From positions 186,001 to 250,000 of the forward strand of contig NZ_MVDG02000002.1 in the NCBI RefSeq assembly GCF_002008315.2: DNA of 64,000 nt, written 5' to 3'. Every line of letters begins with the position of its first letter. Positions within the stretch are counted from its first letter, which is position 1. Under the pieces are notes generated by a model. The model made no database searches, had not been told where the DNA came from, and was given only the letters and a program-made list of their open reading frames with translations. Origin of the DNA: Arthrobacter sp. KBS0703 (GTDB lineage Bacteria > Actinomycetota > Actinomycetes > Actinomycetales > Micrococcaceae). Position numbers and translations under genes: made by a program. Below, piece by piece: positions 38,153-47,724 of the stretch.

Positions 38153-38965
38153 CTAGATGTCCGCCAGTGTCAGCGCCGGCGGCGAACTTCCGTCGGTGTC
38201 CAGGACGCCGAACTCCTTCGCCACCGCGGCGGCAACAAGCACCTGGCCGGTCCGCGACATCAGGTTCGGATCGTGGAACAGCGCATTGATCACGCGGCCG
38301 ATGAATTCAGGGCTTTCGCTGGTCGAGAGATCGAACGCCCCGCTTTTCGCCGCTGCCAGGACGGCCTCAGTTCGAACCAGACCGGGGTACAGCGAGATGA
38401 CCGGGATATCGAACGGCTTCAGCTCGACGGCCATGTCGGACGTCATCTTGTCGGTCGCTGCTTTGGCGATGCCGTAGATGGTGTTGCCCAGGTGACGCTG
38501 CGCCGCCCAGAAGCTGATGTTGATGATCAGGCCGCTCTGCCGTGGCGTCATCATGCCCGCCGCGCGCGCGGAACACACAAACGCCGCCCGAACGCCGGCG
38601 TCCATCATGCCGGTCCAGCGATGCGGCGGTTGTTCCCAAAACGGAGCAGCCCACGTGAACACGCCGTCTTCGACCATCCTCTCGTAGCCGCCCCAGGCGC
38701 AATTGACGAGGAGATCGAGGCGGCCAGTGTCAGACCGGATCGCTTCAAAGACGCGCACCGTCTCTTCATCTTTGAGATGGTCGCAGCGCAGGCGCCGTAT
38801 CTGCTGCGGCAAGTCCGCCTGGTCGATCGAGCGGCCCGTGCCGTAAACGCGAAACCCGGCCGCCAGAAGGCCGATTGCGATGCCGCGGCCTACGCCTCGG
38901 CTCGCACCGGTCACGAGCGCAACGTTCCCGGCCGGCGCTTCTTTGCGTTCTCGATCGTGGGTCAT
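38153..38965 (-). CDS. Short-chain dehydrogenase/reductase
   Basis: About 270 residues from ATG 38965. It has the cofactor motif ALVTGASRGVGRGIAIGL, a basic residue in YGTGRSIDQ pointing to NADPH, LLVNCAWGG in place of NNAG, and the catalytic YGIAK in NTIYGIAKAATDKM. The NCAWGG substitution is characteristic of the DHRS1-like branch. Substrate unknown. It is divergent from a broken hydrolase gene. The 205 bases after its stop (37948-38152) contain nothing recognisable. Confidence 0.87.
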   Translation of the reverse strand: MTHDRERKEAPAGNVALVTGASRGVGRGIAIGLLAAGFRVYGTGRSIDQADLPQQIRRLRCDHLKDEETVRVFEAIRSDTGRLDLLVNCAWGGYERMVEDGVFTWAAPFWEQPPHRWTGMMDAGVRAAFVCSARAAGMMTPRQSGLIINISFWAAQRHLGNTIYGIAKAATDKMTSDMAVELKPFDIPVISLYPGLVRTEAVLAAAKSGAFDLSTSESPEFIGRVINALFHDPNLMSRTGQVLVAAAVAKEFGVLDTDGSSPPALTLADI

Positions 38966-39085
38966 GCTCAGCGCCCCGCTTACCTTGAGTTTCGCGACCC
39001 ATGATACGCCGGGCGGCTTGGGCCGGCAGCGCACGCACCCTCGCTTCGACCCCGCATGACCGCGCCCGCCTTTTACACTGGCTGG

Positions 39086-39669
39086 ATGGAAGCTATGGTC
39101 AGCGAGGTGCCTGTGCATTACGCCGAGTACGGCAGCGGCACGCCGGTTCTAGCTCTGCACGGGGCCGGGGTGGATCACAGGGAGATCTCCGGCGCTCTTG
39201 AACCGATATTCAGCAGCGTGCCTGGCGTTCGGCGACTGTATCCCGACCTGCCGGGGATGGGCCGCACCCCGGCAGCCGGGACGATCACGAGAACGATGAC
39301 GTCCTGGACATTCTCCTTGGCTTTATCGACAGCACCGTTGGTGATGAACCGTTTCTTGTCATTGGTCACTCTTACGGTGGGTACTTGGCCCGTGCGATTG
39401 CGAATCGCAGAGCTGATCAGGCTGTCGGGCTAGCTCTGATCTGCCCGGTTGGCGCGCATACTCGCGACGTTCCTCAGCCAGTGTTGGTCCTTGCCGGGCG
39501 GCAGGATGCCACGGCCGGGCACACAGGCCCGTGGGAGTTGGTCGAGCACTACCCTCGCGCTACGTTTGCCGTACTCGATAGCGCCGGCCACGCTCTGCTG
39601 CACGAGCAACCCGACCTCGTTCAAGCCCTATTTGCCGAATGGCTCACGCGCGTTCGTGAGCGCTTTTAG
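39086..39669 (+). pseudogene. Alpha/beta hydrolase with a frameshift and missing cap region
   Basis: From ATG 39086 the frame gives VHYAEYGSGTPVLALHGAGV and YPDLPGMGRTPAAGTI. Near 39288 the frame slips by one and continues as ENDDVLDILLGFI, then VIGHSYGGYLARAIANRRAD with the nucleophile Ser. LALICPVGAHT is then joined directly to RDVPQPVLVLAGRQDATAGH, so the 60-80 residue cap domain usual in this family is absent. The C-terminal His region (LDSAGHALLHEQP) is intact to 39669. The deletion suggests real decay, while the frameshift alone could be an error. Confidence 0.8.
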
Positions 39670-39677
39670 TCGCTCGG

Positions 39678-40610
39678 CTAGTCTCTCGAGTCACCTGCGG
39701 ATGGCTTGGTCGGTGCGGTGTGCGGGCTGGCCGGAGCTGATTCGGTCGGAGGCTGGTTGGTGGTACTCCAGCTGGTGAGGAAGTCGAGTTGTTCCTGGGC
39801 ATGGCTTCCCGGTTCGGCGGTGTAAGCGATAAGGGTCAGACCCTCGCCGGGGAGTTCGAGTGCATCGCCTGTGAGTTCGATGTCGCCGACCAGTGGGTTG
39901 TGCAGCGTCTTCCGGGCTGAGCGGTGAAAGCGGACGTTGTGCCGTGCCCAGCGGGTCGAGAATTCCGCGCTTCCCGTTGCGAGGTCGCCTATCAGGCTGT
40001 TCAAAGCCCTGTCGCGCGGGTTGCGTCCCGCTTCGGTTCGGAGCGCGGCGGCGAGGTCATCAGCGATGGCGCTCCATTCGAGGAAGAAGTCTTGGGATCG
40101 TGGGTCCAGGAACATGAAACGGGCGAGGTTCAGTGGCAGGGTGTCGGGGCCGAGGATGTCCGTATAGAGGATGTCCGTATAGAGGGCGAAGCAGAGGCTG
40201 TTGGCTGCCACGATGTCCATGCGTGAGTTGCGGACGTATGCCGGCGTGCCTGTCATCCCGGCCAGGATCCGTTGAATGCTGGGGCGCAGTTCTGCCCGGA
40301 CCCGACGCGTTCCTGATACCCGCGACGGCGCGGCGGCCTTGGCCAGGTCAAGCAGGTGGGCTCGCTCAGCCTCGTCGAGCTGGAGGGCGCCGGCGAGGGA
40401 CTCGAGGACGCTCTCGGAGACTCCCCGCAGGTTCCCCCTTTCAAGCCGGGCGTAGTATTCGGTGCTGACGCCTGTGAGCATGGCCACTTCCTCGCGCTTG
40501 AGGCCGGCCACCCTCCTCGTACCGCCGTAAGCGGGCAGCCCGGCCTGGGCCGGTGTGATGCGCGACCGCCGGCTCATGAGGAACTCGCGGGCGTCTTTGC
40601 TGTTCTCCAT
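39678..40610 (-). CDS. MmyB-like helix-turn-helix transcriptional regulator
   Basis: 310 residues. The HTH (VAGLKREEVAMLTGVSTEYY, then ARLERGNLRGVS) and the ligand domain (YVRNSRMDIVAANSLCFALY, FLDPRSQDFFLEW) closely parallel the regulator at 26676-27656, and both carry a low-complexity Pro/Ser/Thr tail. A 12-base repeat (GATGTCCGTATA, twice between 40156 and 40182) duplicates the residues YTDIL. It is divergent from the MFS gene of a five-gene reductase cluster and probably represses it. Confidence 0.88.
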   Translation of the reverse strand: MENSKDAREFLMSRRSRITPAQAGLPAYGGTRRVAGLKREEVAMLTGVSTEYYARLERGNLRGVSESVLESLAGALQLDEAERAHLLDLAKAAAPSRVSGTRRVRAELRPSIQRILAGMTGTPAYVRNSRMDIVAANSLCFALYTDILYTDILGPDTLPLNLARFMFLDPRSQDFFLEWSAIADDLAAALRTEAGRNPRDRALNSLIGDLATGSAEFSTRWARHNVRFHRSARKTLHNPLVGDIELTGDALELPGEGLTLIAYTAEPGSHAQEQLDFLTSWSTTNQPPTESAPASPHTAPTKPSAGDSRD

Positions 40611-40743
40611 GGCCTCTACGCTACGGCGGCACGGTGATCCCTAACAGGAACTGGCAGTACACCGCACAGCAGGAACTCCCACGTGCAGGAATGGGCTGGT
40701 TTTCTTGAAGGAGTCCAGTTTCCCCCTCGTCCGAAAGGACACC

Positions 40744-42108
40744 ATGTCCGTGTCGGCTGTCAGCCCTACGACAACCGTGACCCGTCCGCGCGCTTCGCTG
40801 GCGCTAGCCATGCTGGGCTTCTTCGTTGTCGCCCTCGATACCCAGATCGTGAACGTCGCCCTGCCCGAGATCAGAAACGACCTTGGCGGCGGCCTATCCG
40901 GACTGCAATGGATAGTCACCGGCTATACCCTGATGTTTTCCGCCCTTCAACTGTTCTCCGGGACGCTCTCCGACCGGACGGGGGCCCGGCGCGCCTATGG
41001 CCTCGGCATGATCCTGTTCACCGCCGCATCCGCCGCATGCGCATTCAGCCCGAGTCTCCCGGCCCTGGTCGCCGGCCGCATCCTGCAGGGCATCGGCGCG
41101 GCGATGATCACGCCCAGCTCACTGGCGCTCATCCGTGAGGCCTACCATGACGCGGCCCAGCGCGGCCGGGCCATCGTGTACTGGGGCCTGGGCGGCTCCG
41201 TCGCCGCAGCGGCGGGTCCGGTGCTAGGCGGCGTTCTCACCCAGATCGACTGGCGGCTGATTTTCTTCGTCAACCTTCCGGTCGGGGCGGCCGCCCTCCT
41301 GGTGCTCTCCCGCGTCGCCCCGTCGCGGCGGCGCCCGATGCCCTTTGACTGGCTCGGGCAGATCACCGCCGTGCTTGCCCTGGCCAGCCTGACCTACGGC
41401 ATCATCGAAGGCGCGGCGGTTGGATATGGAAGACCCGAAATCCTCACCATGTTCGCTGTCTGTGCCGGGTCGGCGGCCGCATTCCTGATGGCGCAGGCCC
41501 GCGGGAGGCACCCAATGGTCCCTCTGGACCTTATCCGTTCGCGAAAGGTCTCCAGCGCCCTGGCCATAGCGACCGCCACGATGGCGGCCTTCTACGGCGT
41601 CGTTTTCCTCCAAAGCCTCTACTTCCAGCAGCAACGCGGCGCGACAGCGCTGGAGGCCGGGCTCCTGTTTCTGCCGATGACCGGCCTTGTCGCCCTCCTC
41701 AACCCCCTGGCGGCCCGGCTGATGGCCCTCTACGGAAACGTTGCCATGGTTATCGCCGGCCAACTGATCATGGCCGTCGGCCTGGCCGGCCTGTGGCTGC
41801 TACCCGACGACGTGCCCACCCTGCTCGTGGCGCTCACCATGATCCCGGTCGGCATCGGCGGATCCTTCACCGTTCCCCCGATTATCGCCCTCGTCATGGA
41901 CCACGTGCCGGCGGACACCGCAGGGACCGCGAGCGGAGTCATCAACACCGCCCGGCAGGTCGGCGGCTCGCTCGGCGTCGCCATCTATGGCGCCCTACTC
42001 ACCGGGCACGGCTTCATGGATGGGCTCCGCATTGGCCTTGGCGCCACCGCCGTCATCCTCCTCATCCTCGTCGCAACCTCCGTCCGGCTGCGGGACGCAA
42101 AACCGTAA
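40744..42108 (+). CDS. MFS transporter of the DHA2 drug-efflux family
   Basis: 454 residues from ATG 40744 after AAAGGA. It has about 14 hydrophobic segments. DTQIVNVALPEI is in helix 1 and QWIVTGYTLMFSALQLFSG, then LSDRTGARRAYGLG is in the first loop, both DHA2 hallmarks. PVLGGVLTQIDWRLIFFVN is the drug-antiporter motif C region. It exports lipophilic compounds in exchange for protons. It leads a five-gene same-strand cluster (cupin, aldo/keto reductase, flavodoxin-like, CMD-like) opposite an MmyB-type regulator. Confidence 0.9.
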   Translation: MSVSAVSPTTTVTRPRASLALAMLGFFVVALDTQIVNVALPEIRNDLGGGLSGLQWIVTGYTLMFSALQLFSGTLSDRTGARRAYGLGMILFTAASAACAFSPSLPALVAGRILQGIGAAMITPSSLALIREAYHDAAQRGRAIVYWGLGGSVAAAAGPVLGGVLTQIDWRLIFFVNLPVGAAALLVLSRVAPSRRRPMPFDWLGQITAVLALASLTYGIIEGAAVGYGRPEILTMFAVCAGSAAAFLMAQARGRHPMVPLDLIRSRKVSSALAIATATMAAFYGVVFLQSLYFQQQRGATALEAGLLFLPMTGLVALLNPLAARLMALYGNVAMVIAGQLIMAVGLAGLWLLPDDVPTLLVALTMIPVGIGGSFTVPPIIALVMDHVPADTAGTASGVINTARQVGGSLGVAIYGALLTGHGFMDGLRIGLGATAVILLILVATSVRLRDAKP

Positions 42109-42148
42109 CTCTAATGACCAAATGACACCCGATTAGACGAAGGCACAG

Positions 42149-42559
42149 ATGCAGCTCATACCCACCACCCCGACGGCTAAAGGCCCTAGCGACCGGTTCA
42201 CCGGAGGCGTGTATCTCAACACGCTTCACAACGCCCAGGCTCCCTCCAGGTTCGTGGCCGCGATGGTCCGTTTCGCCCCCGGTGCCCGGACAAACTGGCA
42301 CTCCCACCCCCTGGGCCAGACCCTGCACTGCACCGACGGCATCGGGATCGTCGTCGCCCGGGACGGCAGCGTCATCCTCATGCGTCCCGGAGACACGGTC
42401 CACACCCCGCCCGGCGAGGAACACTGGCACGGCGCAACCCCGGACAACATGATGTGCCACCTCGCCATGGTCGAGCACGACAACGGGAAGAGCGCCACCT
42501 GGCTGGAACCCGTCAGCGACCTGGACTACGAAGCCGCCCACATTCAAACCGGCCGATAA
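42149..42559 (+). CDS. Cupin-domain protein
   Basis: 136 residues, 40 bases after the MFS gene. It is a single cupin barrel with ligands in [17 protein letters not shown] and [20 protein letters not shown]. The layout matches small manganese/iron cupins that accompany reductases and carboxymuconolactone-decarboxylase-like proteins in detoxification clusters. A similar cupin lies at 48257-48682, so the two are paralogues. Exact reaction unknown. Confidence 0.88.
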   Translation: MQLIPTTPTAKGPSDRFTGGVYLNTLHNAQAPSRFVAAMVRFAPGARTNWHSHPLGQTLHCTDGIGIVVARDGSVILMRPGDTVHTPPGEEHWHGATPDNMMCHLAMVEHDNGKSATWLEPVSDLDYEAAHIQTGR

Positions 42560-42584
42560 GCACTCACCGAACAAAGGAATCCCC

Positions 42585-43442
42585 ATGAACAGCGTGACAC
42601 TCAACAACGGCGTCCAGATGCCGATCCTGGGCTTTGGCGTCTTCCAGATCCCCGACGACGAAACCCAGGCCGCCGTCGAAGCCGCCCTGGCGGCCGGTTA
42701 CCGCCATTTGGACACGGCGGCCTCCTACGGCAACGAGGCTGCCGTCGGTGCTGCGATCAAAGCGAGCGGAATCGCCCGCGAAGACCTGTTCGTCACCACC
42801 AAGCTCTGGATCCAGCACGTCCCCAGCGGCAGCGTTGAAGAGGACACGAGGCGTTCCTTCGAAAACTCCCTCCGCCGCCTCGGACTGGACTACCTCGATC
42901 TCTACCTGATCCATCAGCCGCTCGGGGACTACTACAGCGAGTGGCGGGCCATGCAGGAAATCAACAAAGAAGGCCTGGCCCGCGCGATCGGCGTGTCGAA
43001 CTTCCACCCCGACCGGCTTGTCGACCTCATCGACCACAACGAGATCGTCCCGGCCGTCAACCAGATCGAGACCCACCCCTTCCACCAGCGCGCCACTGAT
43101 CAGGCGCTGATGCGCGAACGCGGCGTCCAGATAGAGTCCTGGGGGCCGTTCGCCGAGGGCCGCAACAACCTGTTCACCGATCCGGTCCTCAGCGCCATCG
43201 CCGAGGCACATGGCAAGTCTGTCGCCCAGGTGGTGCTCCGGTGGCTCATCCAGCGCGAGGTCGTCGTGATCCCCAAGTCCGTGCGTCCGGAACGGATGGC
43301 CCAGAACCTCGACGTCTTCGGCTTCACCCTCACAGATGAGCACATGAGCCAGATGGCCTCCCTGGACACCGGTGCCAGCCTCTTCTTTGATCACCGTGAC
43401 CCCGCCATGGTGAGTTGGTTGGGCGGACGCAGGATCGCCTGA
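42585..43442 (+). CDS. Aldo/keto reductase
   Basis: 285 residues. The catalytic tetrad is visible: Asp and Tyr in [11 protein letters not shown], Lys in VTTKLWIQH and His in [10 protein letters not shown]. The C-terminal NADPH motif [20 protein letters not shown] is intact. It reduces aldehydes or ketones, of the 2,5-diketo-gluconate reductase-like type. The stop codon overlaps the start of the next gene (TGATG). Confidence 0.92.
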   Translation: MNSVTLNNGVQMPILGFGVFQIPDDETQAAVEAALAAGYRHLDTAASYGNEAAVGAAIKASGIAREDLFVTTKLWIQHVPSGSVEEDTRRSFENSLRRLGLDYLDLYLIHQPLGDYYSEWRAMQEINKEGLARAIGVSNFHPDRLVDLIDHNEIVPAVNQIETHPFHQRATDQALMRERGVQIESWGPFAEGRNNLFTDPVLSAIAEAHGKSVAQVVLRWLIQREVVVIPKSVRPERMAQNLDVFGFTLTDEHMSQMASLDTGASLFFDHRDPAMVSWLGGRRIA

Positions 43443-43843
43443 TGTCCAACCGCCAAAGGGCCATTGGCCGGCGCTCTGGCGGCTACGACGCCACCGTCGC
43501 ACGCAACGTCCGCGAGCAAAACGCGGACGACCGACCGGCCATGGCCGGCCGTCTGCCATCCATCGACCAGTACGACACCGTGCTGCTGGCAAGCGGCATC
43601 TGGAGCGTCCGTGCACCGATGATCATGACAACGTTCGCCGATAGGTACGACTTCACCGGCAAAACAATCCACCCGGTCACCACCTACGCCATGAGCGGGC
43701 TCGGCACCACCGGGCAGGACTACGCCAGATCCTGTCCAGGGGCGACCATCGGTGAAGGACTAGCCGTGCGGGGTGAGGAAGTCCAAGATGCTGCCGCGGA
43801 CATCGAATCCTGGCTACGCCGCACCGGCTTCGTTGAAAGCTAG
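43442..43843 (+). CDS. Flavodoxin-like protein lacking the FMN phosphate-binding N-terminus
   Basis: 133 residues from ATG 43442, coupled to the aldo/keto reductase. YDTVLLASGIWSVRAPMIMT, YDFTGKTIHPVTTYAMSGLG and CPGATIGEGLAVRGEEVQ are typical of bacterial long-type flavodoxins. The usual first strand and Ser/Thr-rich phosphate loop (about 50-60 residues) are absent, and the frame starts in the middle of a domain with a short unrelated leader. It is either a truncated, non-functional copy or has lost sequence in assembly between this gene and the reductase. Confidence 0.75.
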   Translation: MSNRQRAIGRRSGGYDATVARNVREQNADDRPAMAGRLPSIDQYDTVLLASGIWSVRAPMIMTTFADRYDFTGKTIHPVTTYAMSGLGTTGQDYARSCPGATIGEGLAVRGEEVQDAAADIESWLRRTGFVES

Positions 43844-43902
43844 TCACACCCGGGCAACCTGCCGCCCGGCCTGCCCCACCCATCCCACGAAAGGACTGCT
43901 CG

Positions 43903-44223
43903 ATGAGCGATTCGAATCAGACCCGCGCCCAGCAACTCATTGGCGACTTCGCCCCCAAGCTCGTCGACCTCACAGACAACGTGCTTTTCGGAGACATATG
44001 GGAGCGCAGCGAACTCACCCCACGGGACCGCAGCCTCGTTACCGTTGCCAGCTTGATCACCAGCGGCAGCACCGAACAGCTCCGCGGACACTTCGTCCGG
44101 GCAAAGGCCAACGGCCTGACGGAAACCGAACTCAAAGAAGTGATCATCCACCTCGCCTTTTACGCCGGGTGGCCAAAAGCAATGTCCGCCATCACCGTCG
44201 CGAAAGAGGTCTTCACTTCCTGA
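43903..44223 (+). CDS. Carboxymuconolactone decarboxylase family protein
   Basis: 106 residues. It is an all-helical AhpD/CMD fold with ELTPRDRSLVTVASLITSGS, then TEQLRGHFVRAKANGLTETE and VIIHLAFYAGWPKAMSA. It lacks the CxxC of AhpD peroxidases, so it is CMD-like rather than thiol-active. It closes the MFS, cupin, AKR, flavodoxin cluster. Such sets recur in bacteria, but the shared substrate is not established. Confidence 0.88.
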   Translation: MSDSNQTRAQQLIGDFAPKLVDLTDNVLFGDIWERSELTPRDRSLVTVASLITSGSTEQLRGHFVRAKANGLTETELKEVIIHLAFYAGWPKAMSAITVAKEVFTS

Positions 44224-44388
44224 GCAAATCCGCTCCTGAAGCAAATCCGCGCGTCGATAGTTGCGGGAAGCCCGATGAGGTTGACTGTCCGTATGGTCTT
44301 CAAGGGGTTTGCCGGTCACTATCTGGGCGGCGTGACCGTCCTGCCCGCGAGAGCAATCCTCGTACTCGACGGCCCGCCACTACTGCCG

Positions 44389-45086
44389 ATGACCGAACCG
44401 CCACCTGCGGCCGCCAATAGGGCACGCGTGCTGCAATCCCTGGCTACGGAATTCTTGGCGGACGAGGCCGGGCGAATCCTCATCGCAGTCGATGGTGTGG
44501 ACGGCAGCGGGAAATCCACGTTTGCCAATGACCTGGCGGAAGTCATCCGAGTGAGGCCAGTCATCGTCATCCATGCTGATGATTTCCTCAATCTCCGGGC
44601 GGTCCGCCACCGGCGCGGGCGCGACTCTCCGGAAGGATTCTGGCTCGACACCTACGACTACGAGGCTCTACTTCGCCATGTGCTTTTCCCACTCAGAAGA
44701 GGAGGGAGCGGGTCCTACCGCCCGGCGGCCACCGACCACCATCAGGACGTCAGGCTCAATCCTCCGATCATGCAGGCGGCGGAGAACGCCGTAGTCATCG
44801 TCGAGGGTATGTTTCTTCACCGTGACGAACTGGCGGGCTGTTGGGACTACTCGTGTTTTCTCGACGTCCGTTTACGGAGACGGCACGTCGAATGTCAGTA
44901 CGAGACGGAAGCCACCCGGACCCTGAACATCAGTCGATGCGCAGGTATGTGGGCGGCCAACGCCGCCATTTCGAGGCGGCTCAACCTTGGAATCGTGCAA
45001 CACAGGTAGTGGACAACACCGATCCTGAGATGCCCCGGATCCTGTTGAAGGAGGATGTCCTGAAACGCTGCAGGCCATTCGAATAG
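44389..45086 (+). pseudogene. Uridine-kinase-like P-loop protein with a frameshift
   Basis: From ATG 44389 the frame carries Walker A in IAVDGVDGSGKSTFANDLAE, HADDFLNLRAVRH, FWLDTYDYEALLRHVLFPL and VVIVEGMFLHRDEL. At 44865 it slips by one base (GACGTCCG for an expected GACGTnCCG) and resumes as PFTETARRMSVRDG, ending at 45086 after RATQVVDNTDPEMPRILL. Members phosphorylate nucleosides or similar compounds. Restoring one base restores the family sequence, so sequencing error cannot be excluded. Confidence 0.8.
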
Positions 45087-45095
45087 GATCTTGTG

Positions 45096-45424
45096 ATGGC
45101 TCTCCTTATCGCTCCGGACGTAAGTTACCACTCCTCCTGGCTGGAGGGATCTGCAGAATTTGCGGGGGCCACAGGCACGGCGGCGGGGAGTGCCCGCCTC
45201 TGGAAGAACTCAGAGATGCCTTGTCCTTCCGCCGTTTTGTCGACGCACTCGTCAAGGATGCTTTGCCGGAGAGTTCGCGGAAGCCTGGGTACGTGCCTTG
45301 CACATACCTGTGGATCGGGGACGGGGACGTGTTCCTTGGCTCACGGGCGATCATCGAAAAGAACGGCGGCATCTACGAGGACACCCGCAACGGCAAACGC
45401 CGCTACTGGGTCGATAGCCCCTAA
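45096..45424 (+). pseudogene. GNAT acetyltransferase with a frameshift and internal deletion
   Basis: It starts LIAPDVSYHSSWLEGSAEFA, slips frame near 45195, then reads LSFRRFVDALVKDALPESSR and PCTYLWIGDGDVFLGS. It then jumps directly to RAIIEKNGGIYEDTRNGKRR and YWVDS. In this GNAT group roughly 60-70 residues containing the acetyl-CoA loop normally separate these blocks. Loss of the cofactor site means the protein cannot work. It lies between two other disrupted or accessory genes. Confidence 0.75.
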
Positions 45425-45448
45425 CGGGAAGCACTACATGGAAGAGGC

Positions 45449-46231
45449 ATGATGGGCATCGAGTTCACCAGCCCCCGGAACCGCAACACCTACGCGACGC
45501 GCATCGCCGACACGAGCTGGAAACAGGCTGTGACGACCCTGATGGATCCCCGCGGACTCCGCGTAGCCGATGTCGGCTGCGGCGGCGGGATCTACTCCAC
45601 CGCGTGGCTGGACCTTGGCGCCGATTCCGTCATTGGCATCGACTCCTCGGAACAAATGATCGGCGCAGCGCAGGACCGGGCCGGCGAACATCCAAATCTG
45701 AGCTTCCGGGTCGCCGAGGCAGCCCGCACGGGGCTGCCCGCAGGCCAGTACGACGTCGTATTCCAGCGGGCGCTTATCCACCACCTTCCGGACACGCAGC
45801 CCGCGTTCGAAGAGGCACACCGGATCCTGTCACCCCGAGGAAGTCTCATGGTCCAGGACCGCACCATGAGCGACATCCTTCAGCCGGGCAGCGCGCAGCA
45901 CCTGCGCGGGTATTTCTTTGAAGTATTCCCCGGGCTGATCGCATTCGAGTCGAGCCGACGGCCGGAGGTCGAAAGCGTGACTGCATCGATGGGGGCCGCC
46001 GGCTTCGCCACGGTGAGCACGCGGACTATCTCCGAGCGGCGCCGAGCCTACGCATCGTTCGACGCCCTGCGCTCGGACCTGAAAGCGCGCACGGGACGCT
46101 CCATTCTGCACGAACTCACCGACGCCGAGCTCAACACGCTGATCGACTTCATCTCAACCAAGATCGATCGCTCCGGGGTCATCAACGAAGTGGACTATTG
46201 GACGATCTGGATGGCCGGCAAAGCGTCCTGA
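45449..46231 (+). CDS. Class I SAM-dependent methyltransferase
   Basis: 260 residues. SAM-binding motif I is VADVGCGGGIYSTAWLDLGA, followed by the acidic residue in VIGIDSSEQMIGAA and motif IV VVFQRALIHHLPDTQPAFEE. It is a UbiE/Methyltransf_11-type enzyme on a small molecule; substrate unknown. It is the only intact gene in the stretch between 44.4 and 47.2 kb. Confidence 0.88.
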   Translation: MMGIEFTSPRNRNTYATRIADTSWKQAVTTLMDPRGLRVADVGCGGGIYSTAWLDLGADSVIGIDSSEQMIGAAQDRAGEHPNLSFRVAEAARTGLPAGQYDVVFQRALIHHLPDTQPAFEEAHRILSPRGSLMVQDRTMSDILQPGSAQHLRGYFFEVFPGLIAFESSRRPEVESVTASMGAAGFATVSTRTISERRRAYASFDALRSDLKARTGRSILHELTDAELNTLIDFISTKIDRSGVINEVDYWTIWMAGKAS

Positions 46232-46256
46232 ACAACATCCCGCCTAGGGTGGTGTG

Positions 46257-47196
46257 ATGAACCACGAAGGGCTTGACCAGCTTGTCCTCGCCTGGTGCGA
46301 ACACGAGCTGGGCCCCGGAACGCTGGAGCCAATCACCCCGGCCGACGGCGGTCAAATGTCCACGATCTTCAGATTCGAGACGGCCGTGCATGCTCTATCG
46401 CAATCAAGGTCAGAGACGATTCCCCGGCCCGCATCGACGGCTGCCTGAAGGTTCAGCAGCTGGCAGCCGACAGCGGACTGCCGTGCGCGCCCGATCACGG
46501 GGGCGCAAACCCTGGCGAACGGACTCGTTGTCTCCGGTGAAGAGCGGCGGCCCGGCGGAGAAATGATGGCGGGCGACGGACCCGTACAAGCCGGCCGCTC
46601 GGGCGAGCTACTGGCCGGACTCATTAAGGACGCTGGAACCCTGCTCTCCCGAAGGGCTGGGCCCTCCCCCGCCCTGGATGGACTGGAATTACACGGCCGG
46701 TGCTCTCTGGCCACCTAACGATCCCATTGACCGGATGGATCAGTCGCTGGTCCCGGCTTGGGTCGGTGAGATGGCAGAACGGGCGTCCGAACGGCTGCGA
46801 GCGTCCGTGTTGCCGGACGTCGTCGGGCACGGCGATTGGGAAGCCCAAAACATCCGGTGGAAGGGGCGCGGCGCGTGGGCGATCCACGACTGGGACAGTC
46901 TCGTGGGCCTTCCGGAAGCCGCAATTGTTGGAGCCGCATCCGGCGCCTTTGCGAGCGCCCGCACCCCTACGCTCGCACCGATCCGAAGCTCGGCGGCATT
47001 CATCCGCGCCTACGAACAGGCCCGCGGCAGGACCTTCAGCGACGACGAGCGGCAAATGGCCTGGGCGGCAAGCCTATGGCCGGCTCTCCACAACGCCCGA
47101 GGGGAATGCCTCTTCCAATCGTCTCCAGTCGCAACAACCGCCCTCAACGCCCAGGGAGCGGAGCGTCTGGCCCTCGCACACGCCGGACGGTGCTGA
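46257..47196 (+). pseudogene. Aminoglycoside-phosphotransferase-fold gene with several frameshifts
   Basis: Pieces of one APH-like kinase lie in successive frames: LAWCEHELGPGTLEPITPAD to about 46385; IAIKVRDDSPARIDGCLKVQ to about 46500; LANGLVVSGEERRPGGEMMA to about 46670; then WMDWNYTAGALWPPNDPIDR. The last piece holds VVGHGDWEAQNIRWKGRG, the catalytic loop, and AIHDWDSLVGLPEAAI, the metal-binding Asp, to the stop at 47196. At least three frame changes in 300 bases point to real decay or poor local sequence. Activity is not expected as written. Confidence 0.75.
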
Positions 47197-47229
47197 GAAT
47201 TGGTGCCCGCAGGGTGGCAGGATTAAGGG

Positions 47230-47622
47230 ATGGACATCATCGCCTTCCTCGAAGCCCGAATCGCCGAAGACGAAGCAGTCGCGCTGGCCGCATCACCAGC
47301 GCCCTGGGAATGGTTCGGTGAACCCGGGAGCGACACCGCGGCTCTCTACTCCGCCAACGAACGTACCGTCCTCGACGCCCGCGCCGACCATGCACCCGGC
47401 TACCTCGAATGCAAAGCCGAAGACCGGGTCTACATCGCACGGTTCAATCCCGGCCGCATCCTCGCTGAGGGCGCCGCCAAACGACAGATGCTGGCCAACG
47501 TCCCGCTCGTCACCGACATCCCCAGCGAAGTCGGCGGCACCAGCGAATTCGTCCTCATGTGCATGGCATCACCCTACAGAGACCACCGTGACTACCAAGA
47601 CGGCTGGGCCATCGAACTCTGA
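47230..47622 (+). CDS. DUF6221 family protein
   Basis: 130 residues. The N-terminal helix IIAFLEARIAEDEAVALAA, the middle RFNPGRILAEGAAKRQMLAN and the C-terminal MASPYRDHRDYQDGWAIEL match the pattern of DUF6221, small actinobacterial proteins common in phage- and accessory-type regions. Function unknown. It sits just after the broken APH gene and supports the view of 44-48 kb as an accessory segment. Confidence 0.75.
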   Translation: MDIIAFLEARIAEDEAVALAASPAPWEWFGEPGSDTAALYSANERTVLDARADHAPGYLECKAEDRVYIARFNPGRILAEGAAKRQMLANVPLVTDIPSEVGGTSEFVLMCMASPYRDHRDYQDGWAIEL

Positions 47623-47724
47623 GACGGCTGAGGCAGCGCCCGCTCCCCGCGGGCCCCGCCCCTATCCAGAGCTGCGCGGCCATGCAAGCATGGGGCTCAC
47701 CGAAACGGACAGTCAGGGGACGCC

